Positions 1 to 12,207 are shown, numbered from the stretch's first letter. The stretch is 64,000 nt of DNA from Chelonoidis abingdonii (GCF_003597395.2 NC_133770.1:32267431-32331430); one strand, 5' to 3'. A program made the numbers and translations. The notes: generated by a model not told the origin, from the letters alone.

Positions 1-436
1 ATATTTGTGTTTTAATATGGTTGAATATTTTTCCTCAACTTAGATTTGGTTTTGGCTGCCGCCATCCACATTCTGAAAGCATACAATCCATTACTGAGCA
101 ACCTTAATCTTTTACTGTTGTGTTTTGTGTGTGGTGACTTTCCTTTTGTGTTTTTTGAAAATCTGGTGGTGGTCAGGGGAGAATGTTTGAGAAGAACCTG
201 TAGGAAGGGCATGCTTGAGTTTTCTGGACACAGCTCACTGCTGTACAGCTACTTTTACCTTGTGCTACCTGCTCGAGTTGCAGTCTAGGTTCCCCCAAGG
301 CCTTCAGCTTGACCAGCTGGTCAGTTAGTAAAAATGTTACCATCTGTATGCTAGTCATTTGGAATATGTTATAGTAATCAAGACAAACTGTCATGGAACT
401 CCTGCATATATGGCAACATGTAACTCAGCTCAGCTG
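1..436. other. Unrecognised intronic sequence
   Basis: No gene, repeat family or structure is recognised. The short ORFs on both strands have no domain character. Confidence 0.4.
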
Positions 437-1050
437 TAGAATCATAGATATGTAGGGCTGGGGAAGGGACGTTAAGAGGCCATTTAGTCCTGCCCCCCTG
501 TGCAGGACCAACTATAACTAGACCATCTCTGACAGGTTTGCCATAATCTGTTCTTAAAAACCTCTGTAGAATTCCCATCCCCAACCTTTTTTGGAAGCCT
601 GTTCCAGGTGCTTAACTGTCCTTATAGTTAAAAACTTTTTCCTGGCATCTGTCCTAAATTTTCCTTGCTACAGATAAGCAAATTACTACTTGTCCTACTT
701 TCATTGAATTTCGAGAAAAATTGATCACTGTCTTCTTTATAACAGCCCTTAACACATCTGGTCCGCTATTAGTCGTCTTTCCCCAAGATTAAACATGCCT
801 AGTTTTTTAACCTTTCCTCATAGGTCAGGTTTTCTAAACCTTTTATCATTTTTGTTGCTCTCCTCTGGACTCGCTTCTATTTGTCCACCATGTAAATACT
901 CACCAGAATATTAGCCTTTTTCACAACTGCATCACATTTGTTGGTTCACAGTTTCTTCTCTGCAGTATCATTGCCTAGCCAGCTATTCCCTGTTTTGTAG
1001 TTGCGCATTTGAATTTTCCTTCATAAATGTAGTACTTCGTATTGCTCTGT
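437..1050 (-). repeat. CR1 LINE, 3' end (antisense)
   Basis: The + strand begins with the complement of the CR1 3' terminus (tagaatcatagata at 437) followed by the known CR1 tail landmarks, such as cttaaaaacctctgtagaattcc and gttaaaaactttttcctggc, and then the end of the RT ORF in reverse. The element therefore reads on the minus strand. It is broken at about 1050, where an unrelated insert starts, and resumes at about 2230. Confidence 0.85.
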
Positions 1051-2229
1051 CTGGAATGGCTTATGATAATCGTCGTCTTAGCATATGTCCAATGTGCCTC
1101 AGGTAGCGTGTGACCAGGATTCGTCACCGAATTTGGTCTGTTGGTTGGATCTTTAGCTTCCCTGGCTTGGGTCAGGCACTGACAGGGAGTGTGACGTGAA
1201 GGCTGATCCATGCCCCTTGCTTACGACAGTGAGTCCCTCCCTAAGGGCACACTGTCAGAAACAGGGAAGACACTTCAAACTGATGGTATGTTCTGTAATT
1301 AGATTTCGCCAAGCAAGTAACAAGTGTGAAATGCTGGATCACTATAACAGTCTTACCATGGAGTCACAGACTGGAGAGTCTAGGGCACTGTCTATCTTGC
1401 CACCAGAGAAACTGGGCTTTGAAATAAATGGTCACTTACGCCAATAATCGTACCACATTCAGGTTGCTTCCAGTCCCAAGAGATCAGTCACTCACCCTAG
1501 ATTTTACACCAAAGACAATGCCTGTAGCCAATCCTATAAAACTATGTAAGGGTTTATTAACTAGGAAAAAGAATTGAGTTGTTTACAGGTTAAAGCAAGC
1601 AAACATACACACACAAGTTACTATCTAAATCCTCAGAGTGACAGAGTTGTAGTGAGGTGTTGTTCAAAGTGTCTTTCACAGTAGACAAAGGGATGGCAAC
1701 CCCTGGGGATCCTCTGGCTTCAGTTTAGAGTTTCTGGCTCATCAGAGTTCAAATAGCAAAAAAAGATAAGACAAATTTCCTGTGGTTTTATTTCTGTCAT
1801 TCAGCTTCCAACCCACAGGAGGAGTTTCCTTGCACATAGCATTTCCTAGGTGCAATAGGGCCATTAATCAGTTCTTTGTATTGTAATGATTCTTGATGGC
1901 CCATCTGATTTTTGATAGTCCTTCTGGATAGGCAGGGGGAGAGAATTTCTATCTCTGAGTTTACAAGTTCAGGGCAAACATTTTCAAAATTGTATAGTTT
2001 ATAGCATGAAATACAGACATTACAAGTGAGATTAATGCATGCAGCAATTTACAAGCATATCATAGAGTCTAAGTAGTAAATATGTTCTTATAAGACTAAT
2101 ATCTGTTTTGAGCAAAACTAACGTACAGGTGATCTGGTCTGCTCTCCAGCTACGAGGTAATCCATTCTTAATTAATGCCTTCAGCTTGAGCAAGAGCTGA
2201 CATTTGACATGCTATTTTCACCCTTTGTC
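1051..2229. repeat. Unidentified interspersed insert splitting a CR1
   Basis: This block separates two stretches of one antisense CR1 that would otherwise be contiguous, so it is a later insertion of about 1.2 kb. It has no coding domain. Non-coding character and size could fit a solo LTR, but I did not find convincing TG...CA ends or a target duplication. Class unknown. Confidence 0.45.
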
Positions 2230-3320
2230 CTGGTCTTAATTGGATTTCATCTTGATTTCATCTTGATTTCAGACCAGTTTGAATTTGAATCCTTTCCTCC
2301 AAAGTGCTAGCATCCCCTCCCACATTGTGTCATCTGTCACATTTTAAAGCATGCTTGCCACTCCTTTATCCAAGACATTAATGAAAATATTGAATAGTAG
2401 CAGTCTCAGGCATGACCCGTTTGGGATTCCACTAGATACACCCTCCCAATTTGACGACAAACCATTGAAACTACTCTTTTTGATATGGTCTTTCAACTAG
2501 TTGTTCACCCATATAATAATTTCATCTAGACCACATTTCCCTAGTTAGCTTATGAGAATGTCATGTGGTACTGTGTCAAAAATCTTCACTAAAAATCAAG
2601 ATATCGCATCTACTTGTCCCCCCCCCCCCATCCATTAGGCAAGTAACCCCATCAAAGAAGGAAATTAGGTTGATCTGTTCTTGACAAATCCATATTGGCT
2701 ATTCCTCATAACCCTGTTATTCTTTAGTTGCTTACAAAGGAATTGTTTTTAATAAGTTCCAGTATCTTTCTAGGTATCAAAGTTAGGTTGACTGGACTAT
2801 AATTCCCTGGGTCCTCCTTGTTCCCCCTTTTAAAGATAAGTACTTTGTCCTTTTCCAGTCCTCTGGGACCTGACTCATCCTCCCATGAGTTGTCAATGAT
2901 AATCACTAGTGGTTCAAAAATTGCTTCAGCTAGTTCCTTAAGAATTCTAAGATGAACTTCATCAGGCCCTGGTCACTTTAATATATATTCATTTACGTAA
3001 ATCGTCTTTTACCTGTTCTTTCCCTATTCTGGCCGGTGTTCCTTCCCTTTATTGTTGATATTAATTGTGTTACGGATTTGGTCACAATTAACCTTTTTAG
3101 TGAAGACTGATGCAAAATAGGCATTAAACACCACAGTCGTCTTGATGTCCTCTGTTGTTAGCTCTCCTTCCCCACTATGTAGTGGACTTATACTTTTCTT
3201 CATCTCTTACTTCTAGTGTGTTTAAAGAATTGCCTTATGTCCCTTGCTAGGGGTAATTCTTTTTGTGCCTTAATCTTTCTAATTTTATTCTACATGCTTT
3301 TGCATGTGCATGTTCTATAG
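2230..3320 (-). pseudogene. CR1 LINE reverse transcriptase fragment
   Basis: This is the 5'-ward continuation of the CR1 that starts at 437. On the minus strand, 2724-2906 carries the CR1 RT signature around FKRGNKEDPGNYSPVNLT, a form of the FKKG..DP.NYRPVSLT block. Frameshifts and stops elsewhere mean no enzyme is made. The left edge (tggatttcatcttgatttcagacc) continues the CR1 text interrupted near 1050. The right edge fades near 3320. A poly-C run lies at about 2621-2630. Confidence 0.8.
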
Positions 3321-3429
3321 ATGCAAAATGAATGTTTAATAACTCTTGTATTGGTGGGTTTCAGTCGTGGGGCTGGACGCTAGAGGAGCTATGGGTCAAT
3401 TGGTGATACGTTTTTATGTGGATACTGCC

Positions 3430-3785
3430 CATAATTTTTTTTGTTTTTTCTCCTCCTTCCTCGCTCCTCCCCCCACCCCCATCTGTGGGGAAGAAAGCAT
3501 TGAACTAACAAATGTGTAAGAGAAGATTAGGAGATGGTATAGTCAATCTATAAGTACATGCATGGGAAGACGAATTCTGATAGGAGAGGGCTCTTTAATT
3601 TAGCAGTCAAAGATATAGCAATATCAAATGTCTGGAGGATAAACTTAAACAAATCCAGACTAGAAATAAGGTGCATTTTTTTTAAGTGAAGCCAATTAAC
3701 GATTGGAACAGTTTGCCTAGGGAAACTCCAATAGTTGAAGTCTTTAAAGATTAGATGTCTGTCTGAAAAATCCACACTATGAATC
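3430..3785 (+). repeat. CR1 LINE fragment (sense)
   Basis: In + orientation the text matches the end of CR1 ORF2 (ctagaaataaggtgcattt, then ccaattaacgattggaacag), i.e. the region encoding the R..I.H..WN. end of the ORF. It is opposite in orientation to the CR1 just upstream, so it is a separate insertion. It is cut off just before the MITE at 3817. Confidence 0.6.
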
Positions 3786-3816
3786 TACACTCTGCCTTTC
3801 TAGTTGCTGACTCTGG

Positions 3817-4093
3817 GTATGGCTACACTTGAAATTTCAAAGCGCTGCTGCAGCAGCACTGCGAAGTGTGAGTGTGGTCGGAGCACCAGCGGTGGGAGAG
3901 AGCTCTCCCAGCGCTGCACGTAAACCACATCCTCTACGGGTGTAGCTTGCAGTGCTGGGAGCCGTGCTCCCAGCGCTGCAGCACTGATTACACTGAGGCT
4001 TTATAGTGCTGTATCTTGCAGCACTCAGGGTGGTGTTTTTTCACACCCCTGAGCGCGAAAGTTGCAGTGCTGTAAAGTGCCAATGTAGCCATA
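3817..4093. mobile_element. Harbinger-type MITE
   Basis: Inverted ends tatggctacacttg / caatgtagccata bound about 275 bp rich in gcagtgctg and cagcgctgc. The ends and subterminal text resemble those of the autonomous Harbinger at 10077-14012, so that element or a relative probably supplied the transposase. It has no coding capacity. Confidence 0.75.
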
Positions 4094-4969
4094 GGCATGT
4101 TCTCCTTAGAACTCTTTTAATTCCAGATTTGTAAAAGCTGTTTTTTATTCCTCTTAACTCTTATGGAGTCCCTTTTACTACTACTTTGAGTCCTGGAGAC
4201 CTACCATGTTTTTAATGATGAGAGCTTCACAACATGAAATGAGTTTGTACACAAATAGAAAGGAAAAAAATAGTGAAGAATCTGCCATATACTTCAGACT
4301 CCCAAAGGGAAACTAAAACTATATGGAAATGTGTATTTGAGTCTTTAATGATGGCTAGGTATTATAAAGTTGATGTTTATAATAGAATGCAGGCATTCAG
4401 TGGGGGAAGATTGTAAATGAAGCCTGTTGCTAGTATTTGCCTGCACTGTTGGAGGTGGTCATGCAGAAAGATTGTCATTGTGCAAGACTGTGCTGAATGT
4501 AAATTAAATTCTTGTTACAGGCACTGTTGAGCGCAAATCAGTTTTATGTGCGTCTACCGTGGGTCAGATAAAGGGCATATAGGGGAAGAAGAAACGAAAC
4601 TAAACTCTGTGTAACAATGTTGATTCTGTTCTAATAACCAAGAATTTTTATATTACTAGTTTCAGCATGGTTATATCCTATGTAAACGTGAACAGCAATT
4701 AAAAAAGATCTCCTTTTCTTCCCTCTATCTCCAAAATGTTGAGATGTAAATTAAATAAATACTTTTAAAACAAATAATTTTAGTCACTTACAAAAGTAGT
4801 AGTAGGAAGATTCAGTTGTAAATCAGTAGCTAACTATCCTTTGGAAATTATAAACATAGAGATGCTGTCAAGTTATAGTTTTAGGCTGAAATTATTTTGT
4901 TTTGGGGAGTAACTTCTCTTGTATTCCAAATATATTTTAACTCCACTGCAGATAGGGATGCATTTCATC
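4094..4969. other. Unrecognised AT-rich intronic sequence
   Basis: I see no gene, repeat family or unusual structure in this stretch. Confidence 0.4.
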
Positions 4970-5552
4970 TACAGTAACGCCTCACTTTAGTTGCTCTGAT
5001 TAATGTTGTTTCGTTGTTATGTTCCTGATCAATTAGGGAACATGCTTGTTTAAAGTTGTGCAATGCTCCCTTCTAAGGTCGTTCTGCTTTGTCTACCGCT
5101 TGCAGGAAGAGCAGCCCATTGCTGCTAGCTGGTGGAGGCTTGTAACCAGGGTGGACTGGCAGCCTTCCTATCAGCTCCCCGCTCCCCTAAGTTCTCTGTG
5201 CAGCAGCTGCCTGCTGTTCAGCCGTCCCTCCCCCTATTGCCATGTGCTGCTCCTGCCCTCTGCCTTGGAGTTGCTCCCCAGTCTCCTGATTGCTGTGCTG
5301 GGAGGAGGAAAGGAAGAGGGAGGCTAATGTCAGGGTGTCCCCTTCCCTCCTGCACCCTGCTTACCCCATCTTCCATAGATCAGGGACACACACCAGGGCT
5401 CCGGACGGAGAGAGCTTGCAGCAACTGTGGTCTCAGCAAGCTGATCTCATTAACAGTGTACTTAAAGGGGAAATTGGATTTGCTTAACATCCTTCGTTTA
5501 AAGTCGCATTTTTCAGGAATATAACTACAATGTTAAGTGAGGAGTTACTGTA
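4970..5552. mobile_element. Tigger/pogo-like non-autonomous DNA element
   Basis: The left end tacagtaacgcctcacttta and the right end ttaagtgaggagttactgta are inverted copies with few mismatches, each carrying the TA expected of Tc1/mariner-superfamily insertion. The 583-bp interior is GC-rich and non-coding; its ORFs run straight through it without any transposase motif. A relative lies at 31503-32003. Confidence 0.75.
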
Positions 5553-6059
5553 CTGCTTTAAACAATTACACAAAAGTAGAATGCAAATCAGATGCATGAA
5601 AAGTTGGTCTCAGGAATTTACTATTTTTATATAGTAAATATTGTATGCAGTAAGTAATCTAGTAATCTGTGTGTAATTTAAGACCTGATACCTGTGATTT
5701 TTATTAAGTATGTCACTTTGCAATACTGACATGCACAGTACTCCTGGCAGAATTCTGTGCTCCTGCGGGGGCACAGAATTCACATGGCCTGCATATTTCC
5801 GTGTACCCTGCGCAGAAAAATCCAAAAGAAATCTGTGTTCAGTATTTCAGTACTTGCCTTAAGGATTCCAATAATAGTATAACACAGTGTGTTACAAAGT
5901 GTGTGCTTTTTTCCAATTGACTATTATAACTTTTTGACGCCACCATTCCTTCATGGTGCACATGGCTGAAAGTTTTTTTTTTTAATTTAATTTTTTTTTT
6001 AAATACAGTATTGACCAATAGCATAATGGATTTATGAGCACAGCTTAAATAATAGAGAG
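5553..6059. other. Intronic sequence with small palindrome and T-runs
   Basis: A short palindrome-like unit (gcagaattctgtgc with its partner gcacagaattc, about 5729-5781) and T-runs at about 5972-6001 are visible. Nothing else is recognised. Confidence 0.35.
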
Positions 6060-6830
6060 AAAATGGATGTGGTAATATCTTTTATTGGACCCTGCTTCTT
6101 TTGGTGAGAGAGACAAGCTTTCGAACCATACAGCACTGTTTTTCAGGTCTGGAAAGGCACTCAGAACCACAAAAAGAACAAGAGTACTTGTGACACCTTA
6201 GAGACTAACAAATTTATTTGAGCATAAACTTTCGTGGTCTACAGCCCACTTCATCGGATGCATGTAGTGGAAAATACAGTGGGAAGAGAGAGAGAGAGAG
6301 ATATAAAATATGTATACAGAGAACATGAAACTGTGTGTGTTACCATATACACTATAAGGAGAGGTTTCAGAGTAGCAGCTGCGTTAGTCTGTATCCGCAA
6401 AAAGAACAGGAGTACTTGTGGCACCTTAGAGACTAACAAATTTATTTCAGCATAAGCTTTTGTGAGCTACAGCTCACTTCTGTTTGTTAGTCTCTAAGGT
6501 GCCACAAGTACTCCTGTTCCTTTTACTATAAGGAGAGTGATCAGTTAAGGTGAGCTATTATCAGCAGGAGAGAAAAAGAACTTTTTGTAGCGGTAATGAA
6601 AATGCCCCATTTCCAGCAATTGACAAGGAGATGTAAGGAACTACTGGGGGGTGCGGGAAAAATAAGCATGGGGAAATAGTTTTACTTTGTGTAATGTGCC
6701 ATACACTCCCAGTCTTTATTCAAACCTAGTTTGATGGTGTCACAGTTGGTCCATTTAAAAGATAGTTCCTCACCTACCTTGTCTCTCTAATATCCTAGAA
6801 CCTATATGGCTACTACTGCACTGCATGCAG
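6060..6830 (-). repeat. Penelope-like retroelement 3' region (antisense), composite
   Basis: The block contains the abundant reptile repeat text agtacttgtggcaccttag and catcggatgcatgtag, then ggggaaatagttttacttt. I associate this with the 3' part of Penelope-like elements, antisense. The flanks at 6073-6135 and 6744-6800 are themselves rough inverted copies (ccaataaaagatatta and its complement). A second copy is inserted at 6364. A short (GA)n tract lies near 6286-6301. The class assignment is from memory and moderate. Confidence 0.5.
6364..6524 (-). mobile_element. Nested 161-bp snap-back insertion with 13-bp TSD
   Basis: The 13-mer actataaggagag occurs perfectly at 6351-6363 and 6525-6537. 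Between them lies a second copy of the same repeat, starting gtttcagagtagcagc. Its last about 40 bp (6483-6524) is the reverse complement of 6398-6440, so the insert can fold back on itself. The target duplication shows a retroposition-type insertion; the fold-back resembles 5' inversion. Confidence 0.8.
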
Positions 6831-7995
6831 GTTAAATAATGTAAGTTGTGCTCCCACTGCTGGCTGACTCTACCATACTAAAGCAAAAAAAGTGTATCTG
6901 TTTGTATAATACATAGGTGTATACAAGAATATACATTTGGCAGGTAAGGGCAAAATCATACAGGTTTAAAATTTGTTTCCATGACTATTGTTTTCCCTTT
7001 TCCTGTGGGACATAATGATGGTAGCCATGAGCATAGGTGCAAATGTAACAAGTGCAGCTGAATGGCTTCAGCCCTGTATTTTATAATTACTGTTACTGTG
7101 ACTGGGCCAGATTATATATTTGCTCCTTATATAAGCTCACTGATTTCAATGGAAAATGTACAAGTATTGAAACCAGTTAATTGATTTTTATAGGGAAGAT
7201 GTGGTTAATGACACTATATGGAGTTGCAGCTTTTGAGAAAACAAAGAATTTGGGATAATCTTAATCTAAAGCCCTTTAAAGCTTTTCTGGAAACTATATT
7301 TAATGTAGCTATTGTACTAGAGACAGCTGAGCAATAGTAGTTGAATAGTGAATCGAGGCAAAATAAGTTTTATTGAGCCAATGGCAAGAATGAACATCAG
7401 CCTTTTAACTGTGTAACCACAGAGACTTAAAAGATCCATCAGAGAACCACCAACCACTAGGATGCTCACAAAAATATGTCTGCTTTTCTTACAGGAAGCT
7501 CAAATGGAAATTCCAGCAGGTTAATCTGCAAACTAGGGTTGTGGCTAGTGGCAGGGCATTTGGTTGGAAACTTGTGTTGCAGCTTTGGATAAAAGCAGTG
7601 ATCGCTGTTTTAACCAATGGCCAGCTGCTCAACCTTCACAAATATATTTCCCTTCCAAAAATAGGTTGAGTAATGGAAGAAGACATACTTCTACTTTCAG
7701 TATTTGTCAGCCTGCTCAAGGTCTGTTGTCTTGCTTAAAATTTGAACATGGCTGCTGTTTCAATCATTGAATTCTCCTATGAATGAGAAAGGGACTATCC
7801 ATAGAGGATCCTAAATGAATGCTCAAAACCACCAAATAGAACTGTAAGATAAGGTGCAGAATCTGTTACAGCTTAATGTAGTAGGTAGATCAGGAATACT
7901 AGATTTTCAACAAATAAATTCTGTACCAAAATACACATGCCACTTTAAAATTACCTCAAAGTTCAGTAGAGACTTCAACTCCCAATGCTTTAAAC
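6831..7995. other. Unrecognised intronic sequence
   Basis: No gene or repeat family is recognised. The 68-residue ORF at 7564-7770 has no domain features. Confidence 0.35.
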
Positions 7996-8185
7996 CAGGG
8001 GACGGCAACCTACGGCATAAGTGCCAAAGGTGGCACACGAGCCGATTTTTGATGGCTTGCAGGGCGGGCTGATCCACTCAGCCCGCCACCACTCGGCGGT
8101 TCCTGGTGCTGGCCCTTTGCCAGCCGTGCTGTTTGTACTTTCTGATATGAAGGTGGTGTTTGTCGCACATCAAGTGTTCGACATT

Positions 8186-9916
8186 GTGAAACGAAGCATG
8201 AGAAAACCTTTCTTGACAAAGCAGACAAGACTGGATCAATCAAAAAGGCAGTAGCAGTCTATGAGAAGCAAAGCAGTGTTTTTAAAAGCTTAAGTGTAAG
8301 TAAAAATCAAGCTACAGAAGGAAGTTACAAGATTGCACAGTGCATTGCCAAAGAACGGAAAGCCATTTACAGATGGGGAATATATAAAAGAAGTTTTTCT
8401 CAGCAGTTCGGAGATTTTGTTTAGTGATTTGCCAAATAAAGTTACAACCCCATCTAGAATAAAAGAACTGCCCGTCTCTGCCAGAACAGTTGAGAGATGC
8501 ATAAGTGAAATGGCAGAAAACATTAAGGAAAAGCAAACGACTGCATTGAAAGACACAGCAGTGTTTAGTGTTGCAGTTGATGAGAACGTGGATATAAACG
8601 ACGTTCCACGTTTGGCAGCTGTTGCAAGATATTGTGCTTCCGATGAAATCCAAGAGGAACTTTGGTGCCTAAAACCCCTTCATGGCGCAACAAAGGGTAA
8701 GATGTACTGCAAAGTTTTGTAAACCATTTTGACGAATGAGGAGTTGACATCAGAAAAACATTTTGTAAGACAACAGATGGTGCTCCTGCCATGGCAGGAA
8801 AACAGAAGGGATTTGTAAAGTTACTTGAAGATCAGATTGGCCATCCGACAGTCAAATTTCACTGTGTCATCCATCAAGAAAACCTATGTGCTAAAATGTC
8901 TAATTCAGAGCTTAATAATGTGATGAATACAGTGGTGTGAATTGTGAATTTCCTTGTTGCTCGATCTGCTTTGACTCTCAGACAATTTCAAGCACTGCTA
9001 GAAGAGATGGACAGTGCTTATAATGACATCCCACTTCACAACAACATTCGGTGGCTAAGTCGTGGCAAGGTTTTTGTGCGCTTTGTAAACTGTTTTGATA
9101 CAGTCAAGGCCTTTTTGTCAGAAAAAGAACAAAACTACCCTGAACTGGATGATGACAAATGGCTGTGTAAGCTCATGTTTCTAACTGATATCCCCGCTCA
9201 CCTAAACGAACTCAACCTCTGTCTCCAGGGTGCAGGGCAAACAGTTCTCGATCTTTATAAAGCCTGGAAAGCATTTGTTGTGAAACTAGCAGTTTTTTCC
9301 AGGGAAATTCAAACTTCTATTTTCCGCTACTTCCAACTCATAAAAGAGCTATCGACACATTGCTCTGTCACTGTCGATGAGATTGGAAAGTACATGCAAG
9401 AATTGTAATCGGAATTTTCTGACAGATTTCAAGATTTCCAGCAATTTGGCCCAATGCTTTCTTTTCTAATTCAACTTGAAAAGTTCAAAGAAAAGTGACT
9501 TGGGTTTGTCTGTATTTCAGCGGATGGTTGTTGAAGATTTCGAAATGCAACTCATTCAGTTAAAAAGCTCAGAATTGTGGACATCAGAGTTTGTGGATCT
9601 GTGGAGCGCATTTGAAGCTACCAAGAGAGATCATGAGGCCTCTATTCTGACCTGCTGGACGTCCCTGCCAGTGAAATTTAACTGTTTGAAGAAAATTGCG
9701 TTTGCAGTGCCTTCAGCATTTGGATCCACATGTCTGTGTGAACAGGTATTTTCACACATGAAATCTGTCCTCTGTCCCTCTTGGAGCCCATTAACAAGTG
9801 ATCACTCAGACGCCTGTGTGCAACTTAAAGTATCCAATACGTGCCAGACATTGGAAAACTCAGCAAGGAAAAGCAAGGGCAAGGATCACACTAAACAGAT
9901 AAGATCTGCATTTTAA
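8186..9916 (+). pseudogene. hAT transposase (BED-type), inactivated
   Basis: Reading the + strand, the first residues RHCETKH look like the end of a BED zinc finger. Next come a helical region, then the hAT core with C-DGAPAM near 8770, FHCVIHQE near 8860 and IRWLSRGKVF near 9046. The C-terminal dimerisation block includes FGSTCLCEQVFSHMK near 9720-9760. The layout matches vertebrate hAT proteins related to those domesticated as GTF2IRD2 or ZBED genes. It is broken: a frameshift near 8360, stops near 8720, 8938 and 9406, and a frame change before 9476. It would have encoded the enzyme that excises and inserts this element. No functional product is expected. Confidence 0.88.
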
Positions 9917-10464
9917 TTTAATTTTAAATAAAGCTTCTGAAACATTTTCAAAACCGTGTTTACTTTACATATAACTGTAGTTTGGTTATATATTAGACTT
10001 TTATAGAGAGACCTTCTGAAAAACTTTAAAATGTATTACTGGCACATGAAGTCTTAAATTAGAGTGTATAAATAGAGGGCTTGGCTACACTGGAGAGTTG
10101 CTCCTGGTGGTGGCTTTACAGCGCTGCAACTCACATACCGTCCACACTTGCATGGCACATCCAGCACTGTATCTTCCTGGATACAGCACTGATTGTACTC
10201 TACCTCTGCCTAGGGGATAACGACTGTACCGCTGGTGATGCAGCGCTGCTCCACCAGTGTGGCCACCAAAAGCGCTGTTATTGGCCTCCAGAGGTATTTG
10301 GAAGTATCCCAGAATGCTTGTTCAGCCACTCTGCTCATCAGTTCAAACTCTATTGCCCTGACCTCAGGTGACCTGCCCTTTAAATGCCCCGGGAATTTCA
10401 AAAATACCCTTTCTGTTTGCTCAGCCAGGTGTGGAGTGCAATCAGTGAATCTTTCCAGGTGACC

Positions 10465-12207
10465 ATGTCTCCAGGCGCCAAACAAGCCCTAGCATGGAGC
10501 AATGACGAGTTGCTGGACCTCATCAGTGTTTGGGGGGAGAAAGCTGTGCAGTCACAGCTGCGCTCCAGCCGTAGGAATTACGATACCTATGGGCAGATAT
10601 CAAGGGCCATGCTGGAAAGGGGCCATGACCAGGACGTGCTACAGTGCAGGGTTAAAGTGAAGGAGCTGCGGAGTGCCTATTGCAAAGCCCGTGAGGGAAA
10701 CCGCCGCTCTGGTGCTGCCCCCACGACCTGCCGTTTTTACAAAGAGCTGGACGCGATACTTGGGGGTGACCCCACCGCCAATCGAGGACCACGATGGACA
10801 CTTCAGAGCGGGGGGAGGGGGAGGAGGAGGGGGGAGGAGGAAACTGAGAGTGAGGGTACTGGGGTGGGGGGGAGACACCCCGGAGTCCCAGGAGGCATGC
10901 AGCCAGGAGCTCTTCTCAAGCCAGGAGGAAGGTAGCCAGTCGCAGCAGCCGGTACTTGGTGAGGACAAACAGAGGAGCGGGTTCCCGGTAAGCGGCTTTT
11001 ATTTTCAGGATGGAAATGTTTCGGGAGAGGAGGGAGGGTTAGGCTGCATGCATGCATGCATGCCTAGATGTGGAATAGCCATTGATGTGGTCTATCACGT
11101 CGCGGTAATCGGCCTCGGTAATCTCTTCAAAAGTTTCAGCCAGAGCGTGGGCAATGCGCTTGCGCAAGTTTATTGGGAGAGCCACTGTGGTCCTTGTCCC
11201 AGTCAGGCTAACGCGTCGCGCCACTGTGCCGCGAGGTGGGGGGACCATTGCTGCACACAGGCACACAGCAAGCTGCATAGGGGCCAGGGCGGAATCCGCA
11301 TTGCTGTAGAAGACCCTCCTCATTCCCCTTCCCAGGTGACCCGCAGCAGCGAGATATCTTCCAGGATTCAACTCCTGTGGAAAATGTTGGGAGAGTGTTC
11401 AGTGTAGGTGCCCCCTGCAGCTGTTTGCTTTCCCCAATGCACAGAAACCCCGAGCACAGTACACCCTGAAGCAATCAGTCCCCCTTACTCACCATTTCGG
11501 GGCTCCTGTGGGTTATGTGCGCTCTCTTTGGTATGGGAAAATTATGCTAAATTGTGAAGACTGTAAACTCCTTCACTGTGTGGGAATAACTGTCTGAGAT
11601 ATAAACAACAATGCTGCCTCTGTAACTGTTGCCTTTTTTTGCCTTTCCACAAGCAACTTGAGTTCTCAGCTGCCCGTGTTATCAACAGCTCAAAGACTCC
11701 AAAACCTCCGGAAGAAGCGCACGAAAAAGCAAAGAGACTGCTGCAAGCAGTTATGGATCACTCTGCCAGAGAGAATCAAAAACTGCAGGACTGGAGGGAA
11801 AGGGAAAGCAGGATCCGCCAGAAAAACGCAGCGGCCAGGAAGAAAAGCACAAAGCAGCTGATAAGCATCCTGGCGCGCCAAGCGGACTCTATCCAGGCGC
11901 TCGTAGCCATGCAGGCAGAGCACTACCGCCGCCCCCCCCCCGTCCCAAAGCTCTTTCCCTTGTGCCCCAATGTCAGCTCAAAACCCCCTTCCCCAGCATC
12001 CAGGTTCTTACCACCACCAGCTGCCTCCAACACCTGTACGTTCACCCAACCAGCCCTGAGAACTACGACCCTTACCCTCTGCACTCAACCCCCATCACCA
12101 TGCAGTATAGGCATCCTGAAGTGCAGCAGTCATTGCACAGCACTCCAGACAGGACATATTCAACCTGTGACTGTACAGTTCCCCACCCCACCCCCCTGCC
12201 CTTTTAG
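10465..12207 (+). pseudogene. Harbinger Myb/SANT-like protein gene
   Basis: The ATG at 10465 opens about 110 residues of trihelix/SANT-like domain: conserved W near residue 11, LLDLISVWGE, the RR-N--TY-QIS block, QCRVKVKELR and TCRFYKELDAILGG. A run of G at about 10810-10835 shifts the frame. Next come acidic Ser/Gln-rich text and a plausible donor gtaagc near 10987. After an intron-like gap, a helical Arg/Lys/Gln-rich segment (about 11700-11930) and a Pro-rich tail end at 12207. In this family the protein binds the transposon ends and helps import the transposase. The G-run shift and frame changes after 11690 suggest it is dead, unless splicing or sequencing error explains them. Confidence 0.75.
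11039..11371 (-). CDS. Unidentified 110-residue ORF inside Harbinger
   Basis: A minus-strand ORF lies within the intron-like gap of the Myb-like gene and downstream of the transposase on the same strand. I do not recognise it. The N-terminal half is Ala/Arg-rich with a short hydrophobic stretch (residues about 33-45). The C-terminal half, around NLRKRIAHALAETFEEITEA, looks like two charged amphipathic helices ending in a HINGY motif. A good acceptor (ttttccacag) lies just upstream on that strand, so it could be an exon of the transposase transcript. It could also be a chance ORF in GC-rich DNA. The gcat tetramer run at 11046-11063 encodes its last residues. Confidence 0.35.
   Translation of the reverse strand: MNPGRYLAAAGHLGRGMRRVFYSNADSALAPMQLAVCLCAAMVPPPRGTVARRVSLTGTRTTVALPINLRKRIAHALAETFEEITEADYRDVIDHINGYSTSRHACMHAA

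Noticed and set aside
5046..5524. Two + strand ORFs of 93 and 130 residues
   Set aside because: They lie wholly inside the Tigger-like non-autonomous element and have no transposase motif.
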